A DNA stretch of 64,000 nucleotides from contig NZ_CP060436.1 in the NCBI RefSeq assembly GCF_003590145.2, positions 3,229,001 to 3,293,000 on the forward strand. The letters run 5' to 3'. The DNA comes from Pseudooceanicola algae. GTDB lineage: Bacteria; Pseudomonadota; Alphaproteobacteria; Rhodobacterales; Rhodobacteraceae. This document shows positions 8,957-17,610 of the stretch, piece by piece (position 1 is the first letter of the stretch; the number at the start of each line of letters is the position of its first letter). The position numbers and the translations under genes were made by a program. Below the pieces are notes generated by a model. That model saw only the letters and a program-made list of their open reading frames with translations. It was not told the DNA's origin and did no database searches.

Positions 8957-10360
8957 ATGGACCGCTCCAACGCCCTGACCTTCGCCTCTGATACCTCAGC
9001 GGGTTTGCCGCTGCATGTCATCGAATCCTCGGCTTTGGAGGGCTTTCTGGAAGGTCAGGACGCGGCTGCCGTCACCTGGATCCGTGCCAGCGGCTTTGCC
9101 GGCGCGCTGTCGCAGTCCTGCCTTGTGCCGGGACCGGACGGTGCTCCGGCAATGGCGCTGGTGGGATATGGCGATGCGGGCAAACGCGCGCGGGGCCGGT
9201 TCTGGCTGGCGGCCGCAGCCGGCGCCTTGCCCGCCGGAACTTACCGGATCGCCTCTGGTCTGCCTGCTGAGGCGGCCGAGATTGAATCCCTCGGCTGGCT
9301 GCTTTCCGGTTACCGTTTCTCGCGTTACCGCGACCAAGGCCGCTTCGGCGCGGAATTGGTTGCGCCCGACGGCGTGAACGCCGCCCGCGTCGAGGCCCTT
9401 GCCGCGGGCGAGGTACTGACCCGCGACCTGATCAACACCCCGGCCAGCGACATGGGCCCGGCGGATCTGGAAGCCGCCGCACGCACCCTGTCCGAAGATT
9501 TCGGCGCCCAGATCTCGGTCCTCGAAGGCGATGCGCTGTTGGAGGGGAACTATCCGATGATCCACGCGGTCGGTCGGGCGGCGGGACCGGGTCGCGCGCC
9601 GCGCCTGATCGATATGCGCTGGGGCGACAGCGGTCCGGCGCTGACCCTGGTGGGCAAGGGGGTCTGCTTTGACACCGGGGGGCTGAATATCAAGCCGGGG
9701 GCCTCCATGGGCCTGATGAAAAAGGACATGGGCGGCGCGGCGACGGTGCTGGGCCTGGCGCAGGTCATCATGGCGCGCGACCTGCCGGTGCGCCTGCGGG
9801 TGCTGATCCCGGCGGTGGAAAACGCGATCGACGGCGATGCCTTCCGCCCGGGCGACATCCTGACGGCGCGCAACGGTCTTACGGTCGAGATCAACAATAC
9901 CGACGCCGAAGGCCGCCTGGTCCTGGCCGATGCCCTGGCGCTCGGGGCCGAGGAAACGCCCGACATGATGGTCTCTTTCGCCACGCTCACCGGCGCGGCA
10001 CGGGTGGCGGTCGGCCCCGATCTGGCCCCCTTCTACAGCGACGATCCGGACGTCGCCGGCGCGCTGTCGATGGCCGGAGACCTGGCCGCCGACCCGGTCT
10101 GGCGCATGCCTTTCCATGACCCTTACGAGGCGATGATCGAACCGGGCATTGCCGATCTCGACAACGCGCCGAAGGGCGGCTTTGCGGGGTCGATCACTGC
10201 CGCGCTCTTCCTGCGCCGTTTTGCCGGGACGGGGTCGCGCTATACCCATTTCGACATCTACGGCTGGTCGCCGACAGACAAGCCGGGGCGCAGCAAGGGC
10301 GGGGCCGGGCAAGGCGCCCGCGCGCTGTTCTCCGCGCTGCCGGGGCTGCTGGGACTATGA
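8957..10360 (+). CDS. M17 family leucyl aminopeptidase
   Basis: Cytosolic dizinc aminopeptidase releasing N-terminal residues from peptides. The 467-residue protein contains the metal and catalytic segments of the family: GKGVCFDTGGLNIKPG, MKKDMGGAA, and the signature NTDAEGRLVLAD. The N-terminal third is divergent, as usual for alphaproteobacterial PepA-like proteins. GCAAGAGA lies upstream of the ATG. Its stop overlaps the NlpC/P60 start (ATGA), indicating translational coupling; the pair is consistent with processing of cell-wall or imported peptides. Confidence 0.94.
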   Translation: MDRSNALTFASDTSAGLPLHVIESSALEGFLEGQDAAAVTWIRASGFAGALSQSCLVPGPDGAPAMALVGYGDAGKRARGRFWLAAAAGALPAGTYRIASGLPAEAAEIESLGWLLSGYRFSRYRDQGRFGAELVAPDGVNAARVEALAAGEVLTRDLINTPASDMGPADLEAAARTLSEDFGAQISVLEGDALLEGNYPMIHAVGRAAGPGRAPRLIDMRWGDSGPALTLVGKGVCFDTGGLNIKPGASMGLMKKDMGGAATVLGLAQVIMARDLPVRLRVLIPAVENAIDGDAFRPGDILTARNGLTVEINNTDAEGRLVLADALALGAEETPDMMVSFATLTGAARVAVGPDLAPFYSDDPDVAGALSMAGDLAADPVWRMPFHDPYEAMIEPGIADLDNAPKGGFAGSITAALFLRRFAGTGSRYTHFDIYGWSPTDKPGRSKGGAGQGARALFSALPGLLGL

Positions 10361-11217
10361 CCTCCCCGGACCGCCGCCGCTGGCCGGCGAATGCCCGCGT
10401 GGCCGCCGCGCGTCTGAAGGACCAAATCGCCGAAATGTCTGGCGCCGCGCCCGAATTCACGGCCGGCCAAAGCGACAGTATCGTTATCCCGGTGGCAGAC
10501 CTCTGCCGCACCCCGGATGGCGCCCGCGACCGTCAACTTCTGCTCGGCGCGGCGCTGACCGTCTACGAAATCCATCAGGGCTGGGCCTTTGTGGAAGCTC
10601 ACACCGATGGCTACACCGGCTATGTCGCGCAAACCGCGCTGACAGGTGCCAGCCTGTCGCCCAGCCACCTGCTCACGGCCCGCTCCAGCCAGATCTACAG
10701 CTCGCCGGATCTCAAAAGCCCGGACATCGCGGCGCTTTCAATGGGATCCCGCATCGCCGTCACGGACTGGCAGGGCGATTTCGCGCAAACTCACCAGGGT
10801 TGGATCCCGCGGCAACACCTGTCCCCGCTGGCCAATTCGCCCGTCACCGACCCGGTCACGCTTGCCGAAACGCTCCTCGGTACGCCCTACCTCTGGGGGG
10901 GCAATTCGGCCTTCGGCATCGATTGTTCGGGCCTCGTGCAGCTACCGCTGCAAATGCTGGGCCGGGCCTGCCCCGGTGACAGCGACATGCAGGCGCGCGA
11001 ACTGGGCCATGACCTCGCCCCCGACGCCCCCCTGCGCCGCGGAGACCTGATCTTCTGGAAGGGCCATGTGGCCTGGGTCGTGGCGCAGGACCTGATCCTG
11101 CACGCCAATGCCGGATCGATGAGCGTCGCCCACGAAGGCCTCGCGGCCGCCATTGAACGTATCGAAGCGGCCGGCGACGGGCTGGTCACCGCCCGCCGCC
11201 GCCTTGATCCCAGCTGA
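10357..11217 (+). CDS. NlpC/P60 family peptidase with SH3-like domains
   Basis: Predicted cysteine peptidase cutting gamma-D-glutamyl-diamino-acid bonds in peptidoglycan peptides. Residues ~50-160 form bacterial SH3-like modules; the C-terminal catalytic domain has the nucleophile Cys in GIDCSGLVQ and the catalytic His in KGHVAWV. No signal peptide is visible, so it may act on recycled peptides in the cytoplasm, which suits the coupled aminopeptidase. The 4-bp overlap with the upstream gene fixes the start. A structured repeat element begins 3 bp after its stop. Confidence 0.9.
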   Translation: MTSPDRRRWPANARVAAARLKDQIAEMSGAAPEFTAGQSDSIVIPVADLCRTPDGARDRQLLLGAALTVYEIHQGWAFVEAHTDGYTGYVAQTALTGASLSPSHLLTARSSQIYSSPDLKSPDIAALSMGSRIAVTDWQGDFAQTHQGWIPRQHLSPLANSPVTDPVTLAETLLGTPYLWGGNSAFGIDCSGLVQLPLQMLGRACPGDSDMQARELGHDLAPDAPLRRGDLIFWKGHVAWVVAQDLILHANAGSMSVAHEGLAAAIERIEAAGDGLVTARRRLDPS

Positions 11218-11219
11218 TC

Positions 11220-11300
11220 GTTTCCCTGTTCGAAATATCCCGGGGGAACGCCCACTGACCGCATCGAGCGGTCGGTGGGCGTGGGGGCGGAGCCCCCGCC
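11220..11300 (+). repeat. Structured intergenic repeat, copy 1
   Basis: Begins 3 bp after the NlpC/P60 stop. Parts in order: a leader TTTCCCTGTT then CGAAATATCCCGGGGG; a 14-bp hairpin (11249-11262 with 11268-11281, one G-T wobble, loop ATCGA); and a second hairpin GGGGGC-GGA-GCCCCC (11283-11297). The same plan recurs at 51753-51809 with a different first stem of paired change. It may act as a terminator or RNA-stability element. Confidence 0.6.
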
Positions 11301-11355
11301 GCTCCACCGGTGACCGTCTCTCCGGTAGCCGATGGTGTGATCCCGCGTTCAGCGC

Positions 11356-11697
11356 CTAGTCCACCGCCCGAATCAGCTTGCGTTCCAGCACCCGGAGCAC
11401 GGTTTTCAGGTCATGCCCGCGGCGCATCACCTGTCCGTCCATGCTGACCACCGCGTACATGCCTTGCTTGTTGCGCAGCTTCGGGCGCTTCTCGATCCGG
11501 TAGAGCGGATATTCTGCCGTGCGCCGGAAGATCGAAAACACGGCCATGTCCGACAGGCTGGAAATGCCATAATCGCGCCATTCGCCCGCGGCGACCATCC
11601 TGCCGTACAGGGACAGGATCACGTTGAGTTCGGTGCGGTGGAACGCCACCTGCACCGCAGAGGATCCGGGACCCGGAGGCGTGGATTGCAGCGTCAT
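11356..11697 (-). CDS. DUF2794 family protein
   Basis: Small basic protein of 113 residues matching the alphaproteobacterial DUF2794 family: VAFHRTELNVILSLYGRMVAAGEWRDY and the basic IEKRPKLRNKQG...VSMDG segment. No membrane segment or known catalytic motif. Function unknown. The ATG at 11697 gives the usual family length; the longer open frame overlaps the end of imuB and looks non-coding. It lies 116 bp downstream of imuB on the same strand, and may or may not share its SOS-controlled transcript. Confidence 0.8.
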   Translation of the reverse strand: MTLQSTPPGPGSSAVQVAFHRTELNVILSLYGRMVAAGEWRDYGISSLSDMAVFSIFRRTAEYPLYRIEKRPKLRNKQGMYAVVSMDGQVMRRGHDLKTVLRVLERKLIRAVD

Positions 11698-11812
11698 GGC
11701 AAAATCCTGCGCCCAGCCTCGACCGAAATCAAGGGTGATTTCCGTCGCATTGGTCAGGCTCTCCCGCTTCCGGCCGCTTTGCCGCCCCGATGCGCAGGCC
11801 TGCCCCCTGTCA

Positions 11813-13513
11813 TCACGCGAACCGCCCCTGGCAGAACCACCCGCCCGAGACGGCACCCCCATGGGCATAGAACAGCCAGAGCCGCTCTGCGCTGACGGTC
11901 AACACCAGCCAGTAATCCCGCGTGCCGGACCGCCACAGCGGATCCTCCAGCCACCATTCCGGCGCGATGCGTTCCCGCTCTCCGGCGCCACAAGCCTGCA
12001 ACACGCGCCCTCGCCAGCGGAACCGTGCAGGGGGCGCGCGGGGGAAATCGGGCTGCGGGCCAAGCGGTGTAACCATCTCGGGCCGGAACAGGCGCAGGGG
12101 GCGCAGCTTGCCCGGGCCGGTCCATTCGGGCGCGGCTTCGGACCAGGCCGCGGCCAGCGTCTGAGCGGTCTTTTCGGGGATATGCGAGGCGACGGGGTGC
12201 TGCCGGGTGATCGCCTCCATCCCCAGGCGCGCGCCAAGACGGGCCATCAGGTCTTCTCTTGCCAGGAACGGATCGCGCAGGGCCGGACCATTGCCGCCGC
12301 CATCCGCGCCGGTCAGGCCGGGGTGACCGGGGGGCGCGGCGCGGGACGGGTCTTCGATCTGGGCGGCGACAAGGCGCAGCATGTCGATGCCGAAGCCGGC
12401 CTCGATTTCAGCCAGTTTCATCGCCAGAAGGGGGCGGATGCGGTCGGGCTCGGCGGCGGGACGGGCAAGGCCGGCGGCGACCCATTGCATGCTGCCGTCG
12501 CTGCGCCAGGCCTCCAGCCGGATCAGCCGGGGGACCTTGCCGGAACTGCGCAGCATGTCGCACAGCCGGGGCAACATCCGGTCGATCCCGGCCAGCAGGT
12601 CGGCCTCCAGCCCGATCGGGTCGGGCAGGGTCAGACGCACGGAAAAGGCCGGCCGGTGGCGCTCGGGGGAAACCGGTTCATGGACATGGCCAAGCGCCTG
12701 ATCCAGCCGCCGGATTAACGGCTGGCCAAAGCGCCGGGCCAGGGGCGCACGTGGCTGGCCGATCAGATCGCCGATGCGGCGCAGGCCGACGCGGCTCAGC
12801 GCTTCGACCAGGTCGGGGCCGATGCGCAGGGCGGCCAGCGGCAGCGGCGCCAGCACGTCATACCCGTGCCCGGCCGGTTGAATCCGCTGCGCTGCCTCGG
12901 GCGGTGGCGCGGTGGGCGGACGCGCCCCGCCGCGTTCCCATTGCCGTTTGCGCGCCGCCCGCGACCGGGTGGCGCGGGCCTCGATATCGACCGCATCGCC
13001 GCCGTGGCCTTCGGGGCGCAGCGCGGCCCCATCGCGCCCGGCATAGCGCGACATCGCCCAGGCCGCACCCGGCGTATCCGCGATGGCCGCGCGCAGCGTG
13101 ATCCCCAGTCGCGCGCAATCGGCTTCGACCTGTTCCAGCAGCGCGACTTCGCCGCCGAAAAGATGGGCGCAGCCGGTGATGTCCAGCATCAGCCCGTCGC
13201 CCCCGCTTTCCCCCACCCAGGGAGAGAACCGGCCGGCCCAGCGGCCCAGCACGGCGAGCTGATTCGTCTCGGCCGGGACATGGCGGGACCGGGTCACCAG
13301 ATCGGGATACATCGCCAGCGCATCGGGCAGCGGCATCCCCAGCCGCAGCCCCCGCGCCTCGGCGGCGGCGGACAAGCTGCTGATGATCTGAAGATTTCCG
13401 CGCTGCTCCACCACCGCCAGGGGCAGATCCTGCGCCGCCCCCATGCGCCGCAATACGCGATCCGCCCCGAGACGGGGAAACCAGAGCGAAAGAATGCGGC
13501 TTGGACGGGGCAT
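11813..13513 (-). CDS. imuB: ImuB-like Y-family polymerase homologue
   Basis: Member of the ImuB branch of Y-family DNA polymerases, a non-catalytic adaptor that in other bacteria works with ImuA and DnaE2 in SOS mutagenesis. The 566-residue protein begins MPRPSRILSLWFPRL; the region where an active polymerase has its Asp pair (compare HMDCDAFYASVE in the DinB at 58435-59700) has no acidic residue. DITGCAHLFGGE and the C-terminal end GGWFCQGRFA fit ImuB. The start at 13513 matches homologues. A LexA box lies 29 bp upstream. No imuA or dnaE2 is next to it. Confidence 0.88.
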   Translation of the reverse strand: MPRPSRILSLWFPRLGADRVLRRMGAAQDLPLAVVEQRGNLQIISSLSAAAEARGLRLGMPLPDALAMYPDLVTRSRHVPAETNQLAVLGRWAGRFSPWVGESGGDGLMLDITGCAHLFGGEVALLEQVEADCARLGITLRAAIADTPGAAWAMSRYAGRDGAALRPEGHGGDAVDIEARATRSRAARKRQWERGGARPPTAPPPEAAQRIQPAGHGYDVLAPLPLAALRIGPDLVEALSRVGLRRIGDLIGQPRAPLARRFGQPLIRRLDQALGHVHEPVSPERHRPAFSVRLTLPDPIGLEADLLAGIDRMLPRLCDMLRSSGKVPRLIRLEAWRSDGSMQWVAAGLARPAAEPDRIRPLLAMKLAEIEAGFGIDMLRLVAAQIEDPSRAAPPGHPGLTGADGGGNGPALRDPFLAREDLMARLGARLGMEAITRQHPVASHIPEKTAQTLAAAWSEAAPEWTGPGKLRPLRLFRPEMVTPLGPQPDFPRAPPARFRWRGRVLQACGAGERERIAPEWWLEDPLWRSGTRDYWLVLTVSAERLWLFYAHGGAVSGGWFCQGRFA

Positions 13514-13541
13514 CGGAGCGATCTGAAAAGGGGGCAGGCAT

Positions 13542-13556
13542 GTTCTCTTTATGTTC
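13542..13556 (-). promoter_or_regulatory. LexA (SOS) box upstream of imuB
   Basis: Perfect GTTC-N7-GTTC (GTTCTCTTTATGTTC on the + strand), the alphaproteobacterial LexA operator, 29 bp upstream of the imuB start. Position and gene content agree with DNA-damage induction. Confidence 0.8.
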
Positions 13557-13649
13557 TCGTATCTAATCTTTTCGTGAGAAGGAGTCGATACGGGTTCTCG
13601 TGACACGGGATGCAGGTATGCTGGGCGGGTTCCAACATGGAGTTTTCAG

Positions 13650-14087
13650 ATGAACCGGAAATTGCTGACGATCTCGACAGCCGCCGCGGTGCTCGCCGGG
13701 GCGGCGCTGGCCCATAGCGAGGTGCAGAACGAAGACGTGAAGGCCCGCATGGACCTCATGAAAGACCTGCGTGACAATTTCGGCGCGCTTGCCGGAATGG
13801 CACAGGGCAAGACGGATTTCGACGCCGACGTGGCCCAGGCCTCGCAACTTGCGGTGATCGGGATCGCCGGCAAGATCCCGAGCACCTTCGAAGCCGAGGC
13901 TATGGATCCCGAATCCGAGGCCAGCCCGGATATCTGGACCAACTGGAGCGATTTCGTCGCCAACGCCGAGGCGCTGGAAGTCGCGGCAGAGGGTCTTGAT
14001 CCGTCGTCGCTGGACACGCTCAAGGCCGGGTTCGGCAGCGTGGCGGGTACCTGCGGCACCTGTCACAAAGCCTTTCGCGTGAAATAG
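13650..14087 (+). CDS. Cytochrome c' (class II cytochrome c)
   Basis: Periplasmic haem protein of 145 residues. A Sec signal peptide (about 1-21, ending GAALA) is followed by a helical bundle and a C-terminal haem-binding CGTCH at 135-139, the arrangement of class II cytochromes c'. Such proteins bind NO or CO and are linked to nitrosative stress tolerance. GGAG precedes the ATG at normal spacing. It is divergent from imuB and convergent with the TetR gene, so it appears to be a single-gene unit. Confidence 0.92.
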   Translation: MNRKLLTISTAAAVLAGAALAHSEVQNEDVKARMDLMKDLRDNFGALAGMAQGKTDFDADVAQASQLAVIGIAGKIPSTFEAEAMDPESEASPDIWTNWSDFVANAEALEVAAEGLDPSSLDTLKAGFGSVAGTCGTCHKAFRVK

Positions 14088-14236
14088 ACGCGGTCTTGCG
14101 GCGGGCCGGGGGCCTTGTCGAAAGACAAACGAGGCCGAAAGGCAAAAGACAATGGGGACAGGCCGGGCGAATGGCATCGGCCCGTTCCCGTGTCAGCACG
14201 ATCAGGACCCGTGATCGAGATGGCGGCGGGCGCGGA

Positions 14237-14902
14237 TTACTCGGCGGCGGTGCGGGACGCGGGGACCGCAGCCTGTTCGCGGTCTTCCTTGCCGTAGCGG
14301 GCCAGGAAGGTCTCGACCGCTTCGTGGGCCACCTTGTCGGCCAGATCGGGGTCGATTTCGGTGCCGGGGCACAGCATCTGGCGGGCAAAGATCCCGGCCT
14401 TGCACAATTCCAGGAACTGGTTGGCGGCCAGCGGTATGTCGTCGATCACCAGTTCTCTGCGCGCCACGGCCTGTTCCAGATAGCCTGACAGCATGTTCTG
14501 GGCCATCAGCGGACCCTGTTCGTAAAAGTCGCGGGCAAGGTCCGGGAACCGCTCGGCCTCGGAGATGCAAAGTCGGAAGATCGCGACCGACAGTGGCGCG
14601 GTACAGGTCGCAACGATCCGACCGGCGGCAAGCTCCAGCATCGCGCGCGGGGCAAGGTCGGGTTGCACGATGCAGCCCGCGGCTTCGGGTTGCTGGCTGA
14701 ATTCCTGCCGCGCGACCTCAAGGAACAGCAGCCGCTTGTCGGGGAAATAATTATAGAGCGTCGCCTTGGAGACGGCTGCCACACGGGCGATTTCATCCAC
14801 GTTGGCGCCGTCATAGCCATCCCGCAGGAACACGTCACGCGCGCCTTGCAGGACCTGGTCGTATTTCCGCCCCCGGCGCTTCTGCAGGATGCACGTTGTC
14901 AA
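14237..14902 (-). CDS. TetR family transcriptional regulator
   Basis: DNA-binding repressor with an N-terminal helix-turn-helix (VDEIARVAAVSKATLYNYFPDK) and a C-terminal ligand/dimer domain similar to the AefR-type TetR C-terminal region. No in-frame ATG lies near the HTH. I prefer the TTG at 14902, which follows GGAGG at 5-bp spacing and gives 221 residues. The upstream ATG at 15034 would extend into the divergent YaiI-like gene and add an unlikely 44-residue leader. Target unknown; the divergent neighbour is not an obvious efflux gene. Confidence 0.85.
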   Translation of the reverse strand: MTTCILQKRRGRKYDQVLQGARDVFLRDGYDGANVDEIARVAAVSKATLYNYFPDKRLLFLEVARQEFSQQPEAAGCIVQPDLAPRAMLELAAGRIVATCTAPLSVAIFRLCISEAERFPDLARDFYEQGPLMAQNMLSGYLEQAVARRELVIDDIPLAANQFLELCKAGIFARQMLCPGTEIDPDLADKVAHEAVETFLARYGKEDREQAAVPASRTAAE

Positions 14903-15026
14903 GAGGTCCTCCGGCTTGATCCAGAATACATTGTCCTGTTCCTTGGCTTGCAGCAAGTGTTCCGGCCCGTCAGTCTGTGCAAGCACGGGCTTGACGCGCC
15001 CGGTAGTGCGGTGATGATGCGCGCGC

Positions 15027-15482
15027 ATGAGCATAATCTATGTCGATGCAGACGCCTGCCCAGTCAAAGCCGAAATCGAACGCGTGGCCACGCGGCACAA
15101 GCTGGTGATGAAATTGGTGTCGAATGGCGGGCTGCGGCCCTCTGCCAACCCGCTGGTGGAAAGCGTCATCGTCCCCGATGGCCCGGACGAGGCGGACAAG
15201 TGGATCGCCGACCGCTGCGGCCCCGCCGACGTGGTGATCACCGGTGACATTCCCCTGGCCGCCAAATGCGTCGAGGCCGGGTCCGAGTGCCTGCGCCACA
15301 ATGGCGAGCGATTCACCGGTGCCAATATCGGTCAGCAACTGGCGATGCGTGATCTGATGGCCGATCTGCGCGCCGCCGATCCGTTCCGGCAGGGCGGCGG
15401 GCGCGGCTTTACAAAGGCGGACCGGTCCCGTTTTCTGGACGCATTGGAACGGGCCGTCCGCGCGGCGAAGGCGCGGGAATAG
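15027..15482 (+). CDS. YaiI/YqxD family (DUF188) protein
   Basis: 151-residue protein of the YaiI/YqxD family, seen from [11 protein letters not shown] at the N-terminus, the [12 protein letters not shown] segment and the TGANIG...RDLM block. The fold is PIN-like, with conserved acidic residues (DADACP; GDIPLA) suggesting metal binding, but the activity is not established. It is divergent from the TetR gene with about 125 bp between the preferred starts. Confidence 0.9.
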   Translation: MSIIYVDADACPVKAEIERVATRHKLVMKLVSNGGLRPSANPLVESVIVPDGPDEADKWIADRCGPADVVITGDIPLAAKCVEAGSECLRHNGERFTGANIGQQLAMRDLMADLRAADPFRQGGGRGFTKADRSRFLDALERAVRAAKARE

Positions 15483-15541
15483 CGGTCCGCGACGACGATT
15501 TTAAAGACAGTGACAGATTTTCAGAAGGTGATGGACAGAAC

Positions 15542-16171
15542 ATGAGCAGTACACAGGCCAAGGCCGTGGTTTTCGATATCGGCAACGTGCTGATCGAATG
15601 GAACCCCGAACGGCATTATGACGCCAAGATCGGGGTGGACCGGCGCAAGGCGCTGTTTGACAGCGTCGATCTGCTTGGCATGAACGACGAGGTCGACCGG
15701 GGCGCCGACATGGCCCTGCTGACCGAGGGCCTTGCCGCTGAAAACCCCGAATGGGCGGATGAAATCCGCATGTGGCATGGTGACTGGCTGAAGATGGCCT
15801 CGCCCGCCATCCCGCATTCGGTACGCCTGTTGCGCCGGTTGCGCGGCAAGGGCGTGCCGGTTCATGCCCTGTCGAATTTCGGCATCGGCACTTTCGACAT
15901 CGCGCAGGGGGCCTATGATTTCCTCGGCGAATTCGACAAGCCCTTCATCTCGGGGCACCTCGGGGTCATCAAGCCCGACGTCCGGATCTACGAGATTCTG
16001 GAGGACGGCACAGGGCTGAGCGGGGCCGAGATCCTGTTCACCGACGACCGGGCCGACAATATCGCCGCCGCCGCCGCGCGGGGCTGGCAGACGCATCACT
16101 TTGAAGGCCCCGAAGGGTTCGCCGCCCGGCTTGTCGCCGATGGCTTCCTGACCGAAGACGAAGCGGCCTGA
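15542..16171 (+). CDS. HAD superfamily hydrolase (YihX-like)
   Basis: Haloacid-dehalogenase-type hydrolase of 209 residues with motif I FDIGNVLIEW (nucleophile Asp), motif II in ALSNFG, the Lys of GVIKPD and the DDRADN motif IV. The DxG form of motif I is as in YihX-type sugar-phosphate phosphatases. Substrate unknown. It follows the YaiI-like gene by 59 bp on the same strand and could share its transcript. Confidence 0.9.
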   Translation: MSSTQAKAVVFDIGNVLIEWNPERHYDAKIGVDRRKALFDSVDLLGMNDEVDRGADMALLTEGLAAENPEWADEIRMWHGDWLKMASPAIPHSVRLLRRLRGKGVPVHALSNFGIGTFDIAQGAYDFLGEFDKPFISGHLGVIKPDVRIYEILEDGTGLSGAEILFTDDRADNIAAAAARGWQTHHFEGPEGFAARLVADGFLTEDEAA

Positions 16172-16179
16172 GCCGAAAG

Positions 16180-16209
16180 CCCGCGCGTCGGATTGGACCG
16201 GCGCGCGGG
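16180..16209. terminator. Hairpin between convergent HAD and MFS genes
   Basis: Twelve-bp stem CCCGCGCGTCGG (16180-16191) with CCGGCGCGCGGG (16198-16209), one G-T wobble and a 6-base loop, between two converging stops. No T-run, so a Rho-independent role is uncertain. Confidence 0.5.
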
Positions 16210-16216
16210 GCGTTGG

Positions 16217-17458
16217 TCAGGCTGGCTGTGGCATGGGCGATGGCTTTTCGCGGATCGGCAGGTGGATGATGGCCGACAGCGCCCCGACCCCGACGCCAAC
16301 CCACCAGACCAGCGTGTAATCCCCGTTGATGTCGTACAACTTGCCGCCCAGCCAGACGCCCATGAAACCGCCCAACTGGTGGCTGAAGAAGACGATCCCG
16401 TAAAGCGTGCCCATGTAGCGCATGCCGTAGATATAGCCGACCAACCCCGATGTCAGCGGCACGGTCGCCAGCCAGAGCGACCCCATCACCGCCGAAAACA
16501 CCAGCACGGTGACAGGCGTAATCGGCATCAGGATGAACCAGGCCGCGACCAGGGTGCGCAGCACGTAGATCCCCGCCAGCAGGTATTTCTTGGTGTATCG
16601 GTTGCCCAGCCAGCCCGCCATCAGGGTGCCGACCACGTTCATCACGCCGATGACCGAAATCGACACCGCCCCAAGCGCCGAGGTCGAGGTGATCCCGAGC
16701 GATGCCAGTATGCCGCCCGGCGCGATGGGGCCGCAAAGTTCGGTCACGAAGGCCGGAAAGTGCGCGGTGATGAAGCCCAGCTGATAGCCGCAGGAAAAGA
16801 ACCCGATGAAGATCATCGCGAAAGTCGGGTCCCGCAGGGCGCGGGTGATGATCTGGCCCAGGCCTTCCTCCAATTCGGATTTCGGGGCCGGGGCCGGGAC
16901 GCGCATCAGCGGCAGGACCAGCAGCACCGCCAGGATCGCTGCGGCAAAGACCAGAAAGACCGACTGCCATGGCATCATCCCCAGCATCCACTGGGCCGCC
17001 GGCGCGCCAAAGACCTGCCCCGCCGATCCCGCCGCCGTGGCAATGGCCAGTGCCATGGAGCGATGCTGCGGCGCGGCTGCCCGGCCCACCACCGCCAGGA
17101 TGACGCCGAACCCGGTGCCCGCGATGCCGAAACCCACCAGCACCTCAAGCCCCCAATGAGCCTGTGGCGTCACCGCAAAGGACGAGGCGACCAGCCCGGC
17201 GGCATAGACCAGCGCGCCAAGGATGATCGCGCGGCGGTCGCCCAGTTTTTCGGCGAAGGCCCCGAAGAAGGGCTGCCCGATGCCCCAGGCCAGGTTCTGG
17301 ATGGCGATGGCAAGCGAGAAATCCGCCCGCGCCCAGCCGAATTCGGCCGCGATGGGGATCTGGAAGACGCCGAAACTGGCGCGGATGGCAAAGCTGACCA
17401 TGATGATCAGGCAACCGGCGATCAGCACCGGGGAAATCAGGCGGGGGGCAGGGGGCAT
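16217..17458 (-). CDS. MFS transporter
   Basis: Major facilitator superfamily permease, 413 residues with about 12 hydrophobic segments. The loop after helix 2 (NLAWGIGQPFFGAFAEKLGDRRAI) carries the MFS motif A form. It resembles MFS carriers of monocarboxylate or sugar-acid type, but the substrate is unknown. The ATG at 17458 follows AAGGAT; the upstream in-frame ATG at 17482 lacks a site. It is divergent from zapE and convergent with the HAD gene. Confidence 0.9.
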   Translation of the reverse strand: MPPAPRLISPVLIAGCLIIMVSFAIRASFGVFQIPIAAEFGWARADFSLAIAIQNLAWGIGQPFFGAFAEKLGDRRAIILGALVYAAGLVASSFAVTPQAHWGLEVLVGFGIAGTGFGVILAVVGRAAAPQHRSMALAIATAAGSAGQVFGAPAAQWMLGMMPWQSVFLVFAAAILAVLLVLPLMRVPAPAPKSELEEGLGQIITRALRDPTFAMIFIGFFSCGYQLGFITAHFPAFVTELCGPIAPGGILASLGITSTSALGAVSISVIGVMNVVGTLMAGWLGNRYTKKYLLAGIYVLRTLVAAWFILMPITPVTVLVFSAVMGSLWLATVPLTSGLVGYIYGMRYMGTLYGIVFFSHQLGGFMGVWLGGKLYDINGDYTLVWWVGVGVGALSAIIHLPIREKPSPMPQPA

Positions 17459-17610
17459 GGGGGATCCTTTGAACGCCCGCAAAGGCTACTGCTCGGATTC
17501 CGCCCGTCAATCGTGACTTTGTGATCTGCCACATTCCGGATCGTGACCTCGGGCCGCCAGCGCGCCATTGGCATCTTTCCACCGCGCGCGCCTCGGGCTA
17601 TCCAAGCGTC

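Noticed and set aside
14100-14160. Terminator or small RNA between cytochrome c' and TetR genes
   Set aside because: A TTGTC-GAAA-GACAA stem-loop is present but short, with no T-run on either side; not enough to call.
16193-17524. 443-codon plus-strand frame opposite the MFS transporter
   Set aside because: Gln/Arg/Asp/His-rich product without hydrophobic pattern; the minus-strand MFS gene explains the region.
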